A stretch of DNA of 64,000 nt from Takakia lepidozioides (Eukaryota; Streptophyta; Takakiopsida; Takakiales; Takakiaceae): contig CM060732.1 of the NCBI GenBank assembly GCA_030704615.1, positions 32,283,053 to 32,347,052 of the forward strand. The letters run 5' to 3'. This document shows positions 36,453 through 49,135 of the stretch, piece by piece. The notes under the pieces were generated by a model that was not told the origin of the DNA, searched no databases, and worked only from the letters and a program-made list of their open reading frames with translations. The position numbers and the translations under genes are program-made. Each line of letters begins with the position of its first letter. Position 1 is the stretch's first letter.

Positions 36453-37847
36453 ATGGCGCTCCAGAATATTGGAGCTGGCAATCGAGATGATGCCTCCTAC
36501 CGGTACAAGATGCCGCGGCTTGTGACCAAGATTGAGGGGCGGGGTAATGGAATCAAGACCAACGTGGTGAATATGGTGGAGGTTGCAAAAGCTCTCGCCA
36601 GGCATCCATCGTACACGACGAAGTACTTCGGATGCGAACTTGGTGCGCAGTCCAAGTTTGACGAGAAGACAGGAACGTCTATCGTAAATGGTGCACATGA
36701 TACCACCAAGCTCGCTGCTCTACTCGAAAACTTCATCAAAAAGTATGTGCAGTGTTATGGATGCGGCAACCCTGAGACCGAGGTTGTCATCACCAAAACT
36801 CAGCTTATTACCCTCAAGTGTGCTGCATGTGGGTTTTTGTCCGATGTCGACATGCGAGACAAACTTACCACATTCATATTGAAAAATCCCCCTGAGCAGA
36901 AGAAAGGAGGGAAGAAGGACAAGGCTTTGAGGAGGGCTGAAAAAGAGCGCCTGAAAGAAGGGGAAGTTGCTGACGAAGAAATGAAGAAACTGAAGAAGGA
37001 GACGAAGAAGAAGAAGGGGGCCGATGATGATAAGAAGGTGGTTAAGAAGAAGTCTGGATCTGACGATGAGGAGTTGTCACCTCCTGTAAGTCAGGCAGAC
37101 GAAGAGGAGGATGTGGCAGATGTCGAATGGCAGACAGACACATCAGCAGAAGCAGCACAGCGTCGGATCCTTGAGCAGCTCACCGCAGCAACGAGTGAAA
37201 TGGTAATGCTCGGCAACGACGGCACGGGTACGACTGAGGTTTCACCGAGAGTGAGGACTCCCAAGGAAAACAAGCCAAAAGTTTTGAAGAAGGTGCTTTC
37301 CAACAAGAAAGGGGAGGTCCTTGAAAATGATGTCAAAGATATTGAGCTTCCGAAGATTGTTGAGCTCAGCCCTCACGAGAAGCTCGTGAAGGATTTCCAA
37401 GAATGCTTGCAAAAGGGGTTTACTCCCTCTCAACTTGCATCGCACATTCAGAGCAAGGGAGAGCCTCAGCAAGAGGTCATGGATGCCTACTTCCAGGCAC
37501 TGTTTGAAGGCCTTACAAAGGGGCTCTCAAAGGAAGTGGGCTTGAAAAAGCTTTATTTGGCCAATGTGGTGTCGGATGAGGCCTCTCAAGAGGCGCTCCT
37601 TGGTGCTATTGAAGCCTTCTGCTCTTCTCTTCCACCGGACGCAGGGAAGGAGATTGCTGTCCTTCTCAAGATCCTCTATGACGAGGATATCTTGGAGGAG
37701 GAAGATATATTGCAATGGTTTGATAAAGGAGGTTCTGCCACCAATGGTAATGGTGTGGGGAGCACGGCCGCCCAAGTGAGGACGTGTGCACGACCATTTG
37801 TTGACTGGCTGCGCAGTGCCGAGGCAGAATCAGAGGAGGATGAGTGA
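36453..37847 (+). CDS. Eukaryotic translation initiation factor 5 (eIF5)
   Basis: GTPase-activating protein for eIF2 in the 43S preinitiation complex; it triggers GTP hydrolysis at start-codon recognition and bridges eIF2, eIF3 and eIF1A in the cytosol. The single open frame gives 464 aa. The N-terminal GAP domain has YRYKMPRLVTKIEGRGNGIK with the expected catalytic arginine (R17, matching yeast Arg15), followed by a zinc ribbon with C101, C104, C123 and C126 (CYGCGNPETE, LKCAACGF). A lysine/glutamate-rich linker spans about 147-215. The C-terminal W2/HEAT domain (about 300-464) ends with acidic aromatic boxes (EEEDILQWFDKG, FVDWLRSAEAESEEDE). The length is slightly above the 437-439 aa Arabidopsis proteins, which to my knowledge also lack coding introns. 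The start ATG is in a good context (AAGATGGC). Confidence 0.96.
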   Translation: MALQNIGAGNRDDASYRYKMPRLVTKIEGRGNGIKTNVVNMVEVAKALARHPSYTTKYFGCELGAQSKFDEKTGTSIVNGAHDTTKLAALLENFIKKYVQCYGCGNPETEVVITKTQLITLKCAACGFLSDVDMRDKLTTFILKNPPEQKKGGKKDKALRRAEKERLKEGEVADEEMKKLKKETKKKKGADDDKKVVKKKSGSDDEELSPPVSQADEEEDVADVEWQTDTSAEAAQRRILEQLTAATSEMVMLGNDGTGTTEVSPRVRTPKENKPKVLKKVLSNKKGEVLENDVKDIELPKIVELSPHEKLVKDFQECLQKGFTPSQLASHIQSKGEPQQEVMDAYFQALFEGLTKGLSKEVGLKKLYLANVVSDEASQEALLGAIEAFCSSLPPDAGKEIAVLLKILYDEDILEEEDILQWFDKGGSATNGNGVGSTAAQVRTCARPFVDWLRSAEAESEEDE

Positions 37848-39762
37848 CCCATCTACTTTGTTTGTTCAGATTGCTGCTGGCAATGTACAAGTCATATCCA
37901 TATACCTCGGCATACAGGCCACAGGGCCCATGTACACCTCCACACATTCTGTGTGTCGGACTCTCTTCGACTACCAGCTATGAAATGTCTGATCAAACTT
38001 CCTCTTTTCTTAGATGCTTAATAAGCTGAGCTCAACTCTGGTTGGTTAAAAGTTTAGTGGAGCACAAGTGGATCAATGTACGCCGCTCCTGTACATTTGT
38101 ATTAGGAGTTGCTTTCTAAGGCAGAAAAAGGTTTCGGTACTCCCTACACACAGAATGGGACCTGAGGTTCTGCACAGACTTCCTGGACTGATAGCTGGAA
38201 CTTGAAATTAGGTTGGTATAGTAGCAATGATCCAAGGATAACTTAGTGAAAAGTGATTGCATCCTTTGTGAGAGTCATACCAATTATTCTCCCTTTTCTT
38301 CTTGCAGCCCCTTGATTTGAATTTCTGTCTTCTCTCTCCTGGGGCTGGAGTCTATCTACGGGTACCCTGTGCCTGAATAACCTTGTACTGTTCTCAATGT
38401 TAAAACATAGATCAACACTCTGCTCCAATGTTTTATTGCCGGCCATTGCTTGAATGCAATGCCAGTTCGAGGTTGAAGGTCATAAACCCTGGTGGGCAGA
38501 ACCCTACTAGTATCCCGTTGTGGCTAGTTTAACATGTTGGTCTCATGGAATTGCCAATTAGTGGTCTCTCTCTCCTCACCAATCAGTTCTCAAGTGCTTT
38601 CTTGTCAGCAATGGGCCCCTATGTTGGTTCAAGTTTGCGTGTGTGTCTGTCTCTCCTCTTGCTCAAGTAATTCAGTGAGTATAGTAGCATTTCAGAAAAC
38701 ATTGATACTTGTTTGTGGCAAGTCTTACTGAAAACAGCTGAGGCGAGTTTTAGCAAGGTCTCTTAACTTGAAAATAACCAAGAGATCCAAATTTCGGACT
38801 GATAAAAACCATGTCTTTGATTACTCTTTGGGTATCCTGGAGTCAGGCTTGAAATGCCAGAGGAGCACAAGGACATGTGGGCTGCAAGGTCTGAATTTGA
38901 ATGTGGCAAACTATCTGCAATCCAGTTGGCAGCCAAGTTGTTGAGAGTTTTTGCCCTACTTGTGCATAACCAGGCTGATTGTGGGTTCAATCGTTCAATC
39001 AATCAAACCTTGTAACTTCAACATTGCCAAGTCTAAGCCCATTTCAACATTTGTTACACAAATGAGTGGGGGATGATGATCATCCTTGCACTCAAGTCCG
39101 AGGAGAGCAATTTGATAGAGATGGTTGGTTGCTGCCAGAATTGGTACTCCTTGTGACTATTTGAAGGCTGCACTGTGGTGATGAGATATCCCATTCAGGG
39201 CCATTGCAGGATCTATCCTCACCTTTGACCCCAATAAATTTCGGTTGTCTTCATCTCCATAACCTGGGCTCTCTTCATGACAGCTTTGAGAATTGACTTT
39301 GACCATATTATATTCCATGCACTAGACTCAGTCTACAACAATACTTTGCAGGAGCTTAACACACTGGAGGCGAGAACCGCTTCTTCATGTGCTTGATTTT
39401 TGCAGAGTTCTGAACGACTACCTAGAGGGTCAGCTGATAATTAACGTATTCACACAATGCACATTATCTTCATGTAGGGTCAAAGGAAAAAATGATGTTG
39501 TGCCCCTGGACATGCCGGAAGCCGAATGTCTGCCACTTCGTTGGCAGCCAGGAATATAAAGGCTCTGGACCACACAACACAGGCAATGGCCTTGGCTGGG
39601 GCTCTGGTGGATGGTCAGGGAGGCTGCATGCAGGTCTCATAACAAAAGGTGGCCCTCAAACAAAGACTGAATTAAGGAAGGAGAAGTATCCATTCAAGCT
39701 TCAAAGTCGTTTGAACAATGCAAGTATACACGTCTCACGAGGAAAGCACCATCCAAAGTGAT
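37848..39762. other. Convergent intergenic region, eIF5 to PHO88-like
   Basis: The 3'UTRs of eIF5 (+) and of the PHO88-like gene (-) should fall at the two ends. I found no supported exon in the middle. A glycine-rich open frame near 39,492-39,761 (+) lacks any family signature and lies against the PHO88 3' end. Confidence 0.5.
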
Positions 39763-42468
39763 TTATCCCTCAATAACTTCAGCACCCTCTAAGCGCCGGG
39801 GTCTTCTCTCTGCCCTAGACAAGGTGGGTTGAGAGTCATTTCCACTAGCACCTGAGCTGGTGGAGCTCTCAGGGGACTCAGGCTCCTTTTCTTTTGCTAA
39901 TGCCTCATGCTTTGCCTTTTCCTGATTTGCTTGCTGCCGAAGTGCTTCCAACCTGCTTACCATGCCACGAAAAAATTAAGAAGAATCTTCCAAACATGAA
40001 TTTTCTTGGCTAGGGATCTCATTGATCCAGACACCTCCACAGAGAATAACATTCAACTTCAACTTCTTTAGTTCTGTTTTAATACTGTAGCACGTAAACC
40101 TAAAACCATCCCCATAGAAGAATATCATATTAATGTATGATTACAATCTTATGGTGAAGATGTCTCAAATATCCTAGTGCCAAAGGTTCTCAAGTGAAAG
40201 AGGGTTAAAAAGTTGAACATCTAGAAGTGAGTTCTTACCAACTTAAAGGTTGTTGGTAGCCTCAACCCTTACCAGTGTTAAGCATGGGGAATCACCCCAT
40301 TTGTAAAGGATAATTGTACCCATCAGAAATAAGACGATTCTAGACAAAAAAAAAAAAACTTTGCCAGAAGTTGGGCATGTTTGAGAAACCCTCTCTAGGC
40401 TTATAGTCAAAAACAGTAACTCAGCCAAACCCTAGTTTCACAAGCAAAACCTCAGCCATGGAAAGCAGACAAAACCAGAAAGAGAAGAAAGCCTAGCCAT
40501 AGCCCAAGAACAAAAGGCTAAAACGAGCCCACAGGACGGGGTTGATCTTACTTGGCAGTCGGAGAATCATCAGCAAAGGGGCGTTTCAATTTAGGGTTCT
40601 GGCTTGCATCCTTCTTCAGCACATATATAGCAAAGAGGGCATGATCGTACAATGTGATTGGCTGTGTCACTGCATCATGCAGAACACGGGCTCAGTCAAG
40701 AGGCAATGTGAGAATCCCAAGCCCATCACAAAAGAAATGACACAGCATCACTCAGCCATTGCCTGAGTTTCAAAGGAGCAATGACATAGAGAAACCAAAC
40801 TACTGGAAACAGGTGCAAATCTCCTGATGCTAATGAGAAATTTTCACATCACTATCGCCAGAAAAGTGGCTTATGTACAAAATGGAACGATTCCTAAGAA
40901 ATCTGTCCGACTGGCTCAAGAAGAAGATTTTATACGTCACATAATAACAATGAATTGGCCACGCAAGCATACCCATTTGAAGGAGAAGGGCTGGCACTAC
41001 CGCCATGTAGGCATGAATAGCCACTGTCATAACAGCTCCCTGCACATGCATCATTCATCCCATTCCTTTCTCAGGTTCTCAGTGCACCTAGTTAATGCTG
41101 CACGAGCCCTCGAGTAACTCTTTCCTATCCAAACATACTTTGTTACATCTTTAGTGCTCCGACTTCTCTCTGTGTCTCACTCTCCTCAAAATCCCTTCTA
41201 CACATGACAGGGCTACAGATAGCTATGGACATGCTCTAATGAGATTCCGACTTAGCTAGCATGTTCTGAGGGGAATTTCAGAAGAGAAAGATAGAACCAG
41301 GCCAGAGCTTCACCACAGAGAAGCTCTTGAGAAGCTTCTTCAGCTCAGACATATCGTAGTCCTTGAACGTCATTTCAGTGTCTTCTGCTGGCTCGCTGCA
41401 TGCCACCCAGTAGTGTTAGGCGAAAACTCTCAACATTAGCGTACCGTATTTTTGTAAGGTAAAGTGAGGAGGAATCATAACGTGGAATTGCATAATCCAC
41501 CACATAAGCTGAAGTTCCAGCACTCTAAATTTCATGCACTCTATACTTGAAAGAACAAATGAAACTCAAATCTTCCCATCTGGAACCCTAAGCTTATCCT
41601 AAACAAAACAAGCTTTCTCCTGGCATTAAAAACCTAAGGTTGGTTAGTGGCTGAAGACAATATGACATTCACAATAGTAAGACGTAATGCGCATGTGCCA
41701 TTGTGGGAGGAAGATTGGTCCCAACTCTTTGACAACGGTATTTGCCAAATATGCAAGGAGATACTAGGCCCTGATTAATGGTCGGTACTTAGAATGGCTC
41801 TTACTCTCTAGTGATAGTCAAGTGTGATAGGGAGAAAAGGGATTCAAAACGCAACACAATTTGAGTTGACATTAATGCATACCAAATGGACCACCAAAAA
41901 CGATGGCCAAAAACTCCTAAAAACAAGCACAAGACTTTATAGGGTTCATTTTCAGGCTACTGACTGAAATTGATCCCTGGAGCAAAGGCAATCTGGGCAG
42001 GGTGAGACTGTCTTTCTTCGCATTGATCACGATTGAAAAAGGACAATTGACCCTGTCTAACTTGCAGTAGTTGTACATCTGATGTACTTGGACATTTAGA
42101 TAAGAAAATCTGAGTCCTCTGTGAGTCATATGAACATCCCACCTGCACCGCGAAGCGTAGTGCTTGTGCTTCACGGCGTAGGGTTTCAGAGACGACAAAA
42201 TAGACAAATGTAAGAGGTGCAAGGAAAAACAAGGTAGGAGATGCATACGTTCCAGCAGGGCTCGGTGTCTTCACTTTCAACGACTTCTTCTCATCGCCGT
42301 GTTTAGAAATACTGAGTGCAATATAGCCCAAAGCAGAGAACAGTGCAATCTGTGAAATGCCATAAAATATACGGATCAAGAGAAGGTTGTCGGGCCGGTC
42401 GTAGTCGATCTTCAGTACCTTCATCCCCAACAATAGGGCGGGACCGACCAGCATCTTCCATGGAAACA

Positions 42469-42472
<4 letters not shown>
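39763..42472 (-). CDS. PHO88/SND3-like ER membrane protein
   Basis: Homologue of yeast Pho88/Snd3, an ER membrane protein implicated in phosphate transport and in the SND route for targeting proteins to the ER. Five minus-strand exons join in phase to 226 aa: 42249-42472, 41314-41395, 40973-41039, 40552-40669, 39763-39952. A hydrophobic N-terminus (MLVGPALLLGMKVLKI) and a first membrane span (LLLIRIFYGISQIALFSALG) are followed by the family motif MTFKDYDMSELKKLLKS, a second span (GAVMTVAIHAYMAVVPALLL), VTQPITLYDHALFAIY, and the conserved NPKLKRPFADDSP. The last exon adds a charged, coiled-coil-prone tail (LEALRQQANQEKAKHEALAK) longer than in yeast. The start is the first ATG after a long GA tract in the leader. 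Confidence 0.85.

Positions 42473-42473
<1 letters not shown>

Positions 42474-42520
<47 letters not shown>
42474..42520. repeat. CT/GA microsatellite directly upstream of the PHO88-like ATG
   Basis: About 23 GA units (on the gene's strand) end right before the start codon at 42,472. In plants GA tracts in leaders can bind BPC-type GAGA factors, so a role in expression is possible but not shown. Confidence 0.9.
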
Positions 42521-42523
<3 letters not shown>

Positions 42524-42806
42524 TAAACCTTCCTACTCCCTACCTCCCTCCACTCTCCTAACCAGAAAAACCCCAACAAAAATACTAAAATACCTTCCTT
42601 GGATCTCTGCCCTCTCAAGATATCTGCCAGAAGCACGGTGCATCTAGTGAAGACCAGAAACAGGAACCTTCCTTCCTTCTTCCTCCCTTCTCTCCTTCAG
42701 CAGCCTCCAGTTTTCTGACTTGACAGGTGAATTCCGGAAGATAAAGTAAAACCTAATCGCCAATCATGCGACTACTATAGAAATATCGAAGCGGATTAAA
42801 TTGAAC

Positions 42807-42818
42807 AAAAGCATAAAA
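42807..42818 (-). terminator. RNA polymerase III terminator of tRNA-Val
   Basis: Two TTTT runs on the minus strand (42,815-42,818 and 42,807-42,810) lie 7 and 15 bases past the tRNA 3' end, as expected for Pol III termination. Confidence 0.7.
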
Positions 42819-42824
42819 CTGAAG

Positions 42825-42897
42825 TAGTCCCGACGGGTTTCGAACCCGTGACCTTTCGCGTGTAAAGCGAACGTGATAACCACTACACTACGGAACC
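42825..42897 (-). tRNA. tRNA-Val (anticodon UAC)
   Basis: A full 73 nt cloverleaf folds on the minus strand. The acceptor stem GGTTCCG pairs with CGGGACT, including G-U pairs at both ends of the upper half, with discriminator A. The D-arm carries the A box TAGTGTAGTGG. The anticodon stem TTCGC/GCGAA encloses loop TTTACAC, giving anticodon UAC (complement of 42,862-42,864). The T-arm ACGGGTTCGAAACCCGT contains a perfect B box GGTTCGAAACC. No intron is present. The sequence closely follows plant nuclear tRNA-Val. Confidence 0.96.
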
Positions 42898-44028
42898 CGT
42901 GCTTGCAGGGAATTATTCTTTGAGCTATCTATAATCTAAACAAACTCGATTGATCCCTTCAACACTTCCCATATGTCAACCCAAAATCAACCCCAGAGTG
43001 CTAAGGATATTGCGGCACGGTACGTTGAGCTTTTCTTCAGCACATCTGTTTATCTCTTCTCTGAGACATTTATGTTCGTGATGGAATTCTGTAACGTTCC
43101 AACTTCCACAGGTTCCTTCCAGCGTTTTTCTGGCTGAATTACTAACTCTTGTCAACGAGGAGCCTTTGAGGCAGTTTGTTGACTCCAAGTCGAGCAAGCG
43201 GTGATTTTTGAAGTGAGATGATGCATTTACCAAGATGTGTTACATTGCAGCTCAAAGATTCCGTCGACAACACATTGATGATACAGTTTTCCTCATAACT
43301 TTTCAAGCTCAAACCATTCTCCCTGTTGCTGGATGGTTATAGGACTTCAACATATGGTGAAAAACTTGAATTGATCAAAGGTGATTAAGACCTTTGAATC
43401 CATTCCAACAAGCAGCCATGTGAGTTTCTACCTGTTTATGCATTAAAAGAGAGCTGAGGAACATAGTTATTTCCTGGCCAAAAAAACTGTCAATGTAATG
43501 GTAAAGCATATGGTAATTTCAATATACATATATGTATATTACTGTGTAGATTGGGATGAAGGGAAGGGAGAGGAATGTACAACAATCAACAGAGCATAGA
43601 GCCATCAAAGGCACACCCATGGTGAGTTTTCATTTTTCAGATAGTTGAAACCTGCAACAAGAGCTGCATGTATTCATGCAATGCCTAGGAAGGGAAACAA
43701 ACACAATTGACAGTACAGCAATGCTGAAAAGACTCACTCAAAAGTTCCTAAGTGCAGACTCATGCACTGTATAACATTTCGGGGCTCCATCTTTTGTTCT
43801 CTGTGGATTGTGGAGCATGTATAAATCTAATTGCAAAGCAACAACCACATTGTTTCATAGCTACAAAGCAAACATATACGTGTGCCTCAGTATATGTGCA
43901 GACAGAAATCATGCCGCAAACAGCTGGGACTTGGTGCCCAAGAGATCATTGGCAATGACATAGAATGCAGCGGTGAGATCTATGGATGGTATGGATTAGT
44001 GTTCAATAATCCATACGAGACGCTGCAT
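42898..44028. other. Intergenic region with inverted copy of repeat B
   Basis: Apart from the repeat at 43,220-43,442 nothing is recognised. A minus-strand open frame at 42,976-43,233 partly overlaps that repeat and has no family signature. Confidence 0.5.
43220..43442 (-). repeat. Dispersed repeat B, copy 2 (inverted)
   Basis: Reverse-complement counterpart of 35,085-35,302. The similarity starts near TAAACAGGTAGAAACTC and runs to about CATCTTGGTAAATGCA, then stops abruptly, which marks a repeat boundary. Confidence 0.7.
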
Positions 44029-47000
44029 TTAGCGAAGAGGACTTTTCCCCTTGAGCATGCCCAACAACTGGTCTAAGATGCGGGCCCCATCCTCACGTAA
44101 ACCGGTATGCATGTACTCATTAGTCACCCATGTCCTGATCCCTGCAATCTGTCCTGCAGTGGCCTCTGAGAGAGCAAAATTTACATACTGGTCCTCATAG
44201 TAAACAGCTGCTGCAACTGGAACCTGTGCAGGCAGTGTGGACTGTTATCATCAAGAGAGCTGCACAGGTTCATGCTAAACACCCAAATCCTACTGGGTAA
44301 AGTTATCAGGCACAAGTGGTGTTGTTCACGAGTGGTCCGTCTCCAGGAGAAAGAAAGCCAGGATTATTTTTGGATATCACGTGCTCTCATTCGCCTACAT
44401 GAGCGTGGCAGTCCGCATGCAGTCACTGGAGTCTCTAGAAGGCAGTTTCAATGATAGCTGACCTTGTGCAAGTGTGAAGACCTGGATGAAGAAGCTCAGC
44501 GACCAAGACGTGTACTGTGCATGCACATACCTTATTGGTGTTCAGTGCCTCACTGTTGTAAAGTGGGGGCCAGTCTGCTGTTTCGGCCAAAATGTGGGCA
44601 GCCTCCTTCAGTGGGCGCAATGCTGCAATCTCATCAAACATCCACGGGAACACCATCTGCTTACCCAGCCAATAACGACTTTCAGATCATAGGCACTGAT
44701 GACAATGATGAACTCACATCTTGTGCTTCTGAAGCAGAGTCTAAATAACAAGACAAAAATCAAATCCTCTAATCTAGAGCTAATGTCCTCAGTTAACAAA
44801 ATGTAAACTTTGACACCATTAGGTTAATATTTGTCAATCCATACCAAACCAGCACTCAGCTCGCAGAGACCATACAAATAGGACAATGTAGAACCCCTGC
44901 AGACAAGAATAGTGCATAGATCACGGTTTCTACAGAGAACAGGGGTGTAAGACAGAGTGAGCAAGACCTCCCCAGTAAAGAGAACACGTAGACCATTTGA
45001 GGCAGCCTTGACAGCATCAAACTGATTGCCCAACTCCTCCCGCACACGGTGCGCAGCCCACTTGGATGCAGCTCCCTTTATCAAGTACCACTACCCACAA
45101 CACCTTTATCTGATATTTTGACACTGCTCAAACACAAGTGTAACTGAGAATTTCCATCTAACAAGTGTAACATCTGACATCACATTCAAATTACTGCAAT
45201 ATCACACTCTTGTCATTAACTGACCTTTGCTTTGTCTCCTCAACCCCCAACTGAAGGCTGATATATACAACATGGAGTCAAAGCATTTAATGTGTAGAGC
45301 ACTTCATGTATAATCCACAAGCACTGATGGCCTACCTGGCAATATATGGACTCGTGCATGATCGCGTACAGTGGATTTGTATCAAAACTAAGTGAGTTTT
45401 CAAACTGCAATAGTACAATCATGCAATCATTACACTGTGGTGACTGTGGCCTGTTCATCTACTAAGTAGAGGCCAAAGTCCAGTGGAGCCAGTGTCCAGA
45501 TGCTTCAATCTATCTACTACAAAAGAATGGACTCCAGCAGAATATTATCAAAATAGACACAAGAAACAATGTTGAACACGTTAAAAAAGGCTTGACATCA
45601 TCCTCTGTGTGGACTTGAGGGCAATTAAGACCCAATCATACCCTGCGAAGAAATGTGTGGCTGAGCTGTTTCTTGCTTCCAGGAACCAGCACCGGATCCC
45701 ATGCTCCCTCAAATCTGCAAAACTTTGATATCAGTGCTTTCAGAGAAGTCACCATGTGACCATCCTAACCAGTTACCCAAATCACATCCAGTATTTCAGA
45801 CCTGATTGTGTATCGAAAAACCAGCGATTTTTGTTGGTGGAGACTTCTGTGGAGGTTCAGTGAGAAAGCCATACACATGACGCTAGGACCACCTTTCTTC
45901 GCACAACATTACCGCCAATCTGGCAAGGATGCTGCAAAGTTTTCTAATGCTATGCTTTCTTGACACCTTCTCACAGAGACCTCTTATTTACACTTTAGCT
46001 TAACTTATTAATGAAAGTAAAACTTTCAAACAACGCAAAGGCAGCATGGATTCACTTCTTACATGTAATGTAAGCTTTCAAAGCCTCCAGAGGAACCCAA
46101 GCCTAGCAAGCCCAGAAGCTGAAGACCACGTGGAGTCAATATTCCACCAGAGGGAAGAGGTACCTGCACTGCATTGCACACACACCAGATTAACTCCACT
46201 CTGTCCCTCGGGGGAAATCCTCGGAATGGAGCGCAGGATATTAAAAGCTTGTGGCTTGCAAGAACCTCTGCATCCTAGATCAAAATAGTTATAGCTAGGC
46301 TCTTTGTGATGATAGACCAGCAAAGAACTCCTGACAGAAGCTGGTGACAAGTCAAATTGATTATATGGCGTAGTATGTACTCTGTGGCAAACCACATCGA
46401 CTCTGAACGAATGACACTTTGACTGACCATAGCTACAGTACAAACAACCATTGGATGCACTTGCAAAATGAGTAGATTCTGATAGACTCAGTTCACGAGG
46501 TTTGAGAGCTTTCAAGCTCACCCCTCCTCCTTCAGACTCTGCTAGATGAAGAACAACTGAACGCACAATTTCCTCATCTTGAGGAAAGCGCTCATAAAAC
46601 TTGGCATTCTGAATGGCCACTCGCTTGTAGCATGCTCGATACACTGCTTCTGCCGTGCACCCATCATGCAGTGGTGGCAACCCACCAGTGAGCAACACAT
46701 GCCGCAAGCCAGATGGTGCCATGCTGAGGTATGAGACAGCACAAAAGCCCCCGTAACTCTGATTGATCACAGTAAAGAGCCAGCTTTAGCCTCCTACAAC
46801 ACATCATTGAACAGAATATTATCAGCTTCATTCAAGTAAGGGCAATCCTGAAAAGCTTCAGAGGCGGAAAAGAGAGATATGTAGAAGAAAGGAGCAAGAG
46901 AGAGAAACAGACCTGCCCAAGTACAGTCCATGGTTCCCCATCTGGAACCAAACACCCCCGCACAAATTCGGCATCCTTTACAATATTATCAGCTCTAAAA

Positions 47001-49135
47001 TGCTGCAGATATGCTGCCTGCTGGTTTGGTGTTGCGAACTGGGAAAGCGCAGTTACAGTGAGTGGTGTAGAGAGTCCCGTCCCACGCTGTCATTCCACCA
47101 TCTTTTGACCTATCAGAACTAAGTATTACTAAGAGGAACTTCAGACCTCTAAAGCCCTGCGCTCAATGCAGAAGCACCATCAAATTTGCAAGAAAAGTTA
47201 CAACGCAGTAGATTATAACCAAGTTTTATATTGAGTTCTGCATCTGAAGGCTATCAGATTGGAAACTGTTTAAAGACAATCCAGGAGACTTCTGGCACCA
47301 CTTGACTCCATGCATAATATGTGTTGCAACATAACCCCTTGACAACAGCATCATACTCAAGTTTTGCTCGGAAGGCCAGAACTTCAAGTACTTACAACCA
47401 CATCATCAATGATCAGTGATTAGCAGTGCAAAAAAGCAGTTCAAATACCGCAAGCACTTCCATTCAAGAGATATGATGGAACTTCCAGTTAGTGAGGGGG
47501 GGCGGCAAGGAGGGGGCCTTGTCTTTGGCAAAATCCCCAATCAGAATGTCGTTCTAGCATGTGAAAATGTCAGGCTAACAACTGTTTGATAATTTGAACA
47601 AAGAGATTGTTTAGTAAGGTACACTGCCTGGTCAAGAAGGATGACCCGATACTCCTCACATGCTTTCTTCACCCAACCACTCGCCTCAGTTGGCCGACCG
47701 CACTCAAAGCCTGGGCCCCCTTGTAGAAACACCAAGAACGGCAGCTGCTTTTCCTCTTTCCCAGCTGCAATATGTGTTGGGCCATCTTAGAACTTGCCTT
47801 GGTTTATATGAGGTGATCTTCCCTCATCAAATCATATGCCCTCTCAGACAAGGCCCTGACTTTTCCTCAGATTTACAACTTGTGACAATAGTCATTTCGT
47901 CCAGCTTCTAGGTCATCTTTGGACAGCTGTTAACGAACTCTTCAGTGTTATAAATTTGAAACTAGATATGCACAGCAGATATTTGCTGAGCTTTTTCTTC
48001 CTTCATGAACACGCTCATTAGAAAACTTGCTACACATCTGACGTATTGAGAGGCAATCTCAGGACTATTCCATGCAACTGAAGATCATAGCCCTAAACTG
48101 TGTTGATCTGCAGCATGTGCCCTTGATATTTGAATGTCAATCAACATGTTTCCCAATATCACAAAGATGGCCCAGCGTTGGCAACAGTGACATGTAATGA
48201 GAGAGACGTGCTGCAACAGGACACAGACTGATGCTCACCGCCAACCACCTCTCGGGCAAAAATGGAGATGGAAGTGCCATTTGGGGAGTTATAATCAAGA
48301 GGGACCACAAAATAGTGGTCACGCAGGGCAAGGTCAGGTACTTGAAACCACACCTCGAACTTGCTCCGGTGCATGATCTCTTCCTTGTCATTTGTAATTC
48401 CTGCCCTGCCATCCAAACCTCCCACATCCTAATCAATATTGCAATGGGAGAAGCTATGAGGTGTGCAAACGGGCGGCTCCAAGTTGCGTATGGCTTTTGA
48501 AGATCTGTAAGTCTGAAGACAGTCGGTCCACAATACAAATACTCATGCTGCATAATGCGTTCAGTGGCGGACCATGCAAAGTGTGTATCCCAGATAAGCA
48601 GGCTTCATTCTACAATAGAACATTCTATAGTACAACCCTTTCTTGTAAGAAGGTAAAGGCCGGAGGCAGAAAGACTGCGACAGAGCAAGTCACCCACGCC
48701 TCTCTACAGGAAGGACGTTCCAAACATTTGAAGATGGCATACTCCAAGGTCACAATCACCGCGGTGTACTACTAATTGTGAAAACGGTTGTTCCAGCCCC
48801 TCACGAAGTGCAAGACTCAAAATTGTCATAGCGCTTCCGCACGCCCGACGATCCGATGCCAGTCAGATTTTCTACAAGAATGCAGATAAAAGGAGGAGAC
48901 AAAGATCAAGAAGTGGAGGGGCATACTGCTGAGAAGAACAAATCACGGCCTGGGAGGGAGGAATAGCTGCAAGCCAAGCAGAAGAGTGCAGGGCAGTGAC
49001 AGCAGCAGCAGCTGTGAGAACGCCGCCTGCCCATCCTTGCAAACATGTCCGTGGGCGCAGAGATGGTGAAGTACAGGGAGGCTGCGTTCTTGCGGACACT
49101 CGAATTGCCGTCATAAAAAATCGTGCACCAGCCAT
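44029..49135 (-). CDS. Prolyl-aminopeptidase-like alpha/beta hydrolase (peptidase family S33)
   Basis: Serine hydrolase expected to release N-terminal proline or act on related small substrates. Minus-strand exons: 48927-49135, then 48239-48428, 47628-47764, 46913-47086, 46522-46758, 46063-46163, 45642-45714, 45336-45404, 44968-45075, 44531-44656, 44029-44223. From 48,428 onward all joins keep phase. Signatures: FLQGGPGFECGRP (oxyanion region), DQ-RGTGLSTPLT, the nucleophile elbow GQSYGGF split between two exons, LPSGGILTPRGLQLLGLLGL, DPVLVPGSKK, NPLYAIMHESIYCQ, PVAAAVYYEDQYVNF (acidic residue) and NEYMHTGLREDGA (catalytic His). The first exon encodes an Arg/Ser/Thr-rich leader (MAGARFFMTAIRVSARTQPP), likely an organelle transit peptide. 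It does not join the second listed exon in phase, so a short exon between 48.43 and 48.93 kb is missing from this model. The intron after 47,628 has a GC donor. Confidence 0.87.
47087..47627 (-). other. GC-AG intron in the peptidase gene
   Basis: The exon must end after LLDQ (CAG) to join RGTGLSTP in phase 0, and the next intron bases are GCAGTG, not GT. No usable GT donor lies nearby. The acceptor is a normal CAG. Confidence 0.65.

Noticed and set aside
36453-37847. Intronless eIF5 as a retrocopy
   Set aside because: Plant eIF5 genes are commonly free of coding introns, the frame is intact, a likely 5'UTR intron acceptor is present, and there is no poly-A tract or target duplication.
41957-42472. 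171-codon open frame as the whole PHO88-like protein
   Set aside because: Only the first 75 codons match the family; a GT donor at 42,247-42,248 and in-phase downstream exons show that the rest is intron read-through.
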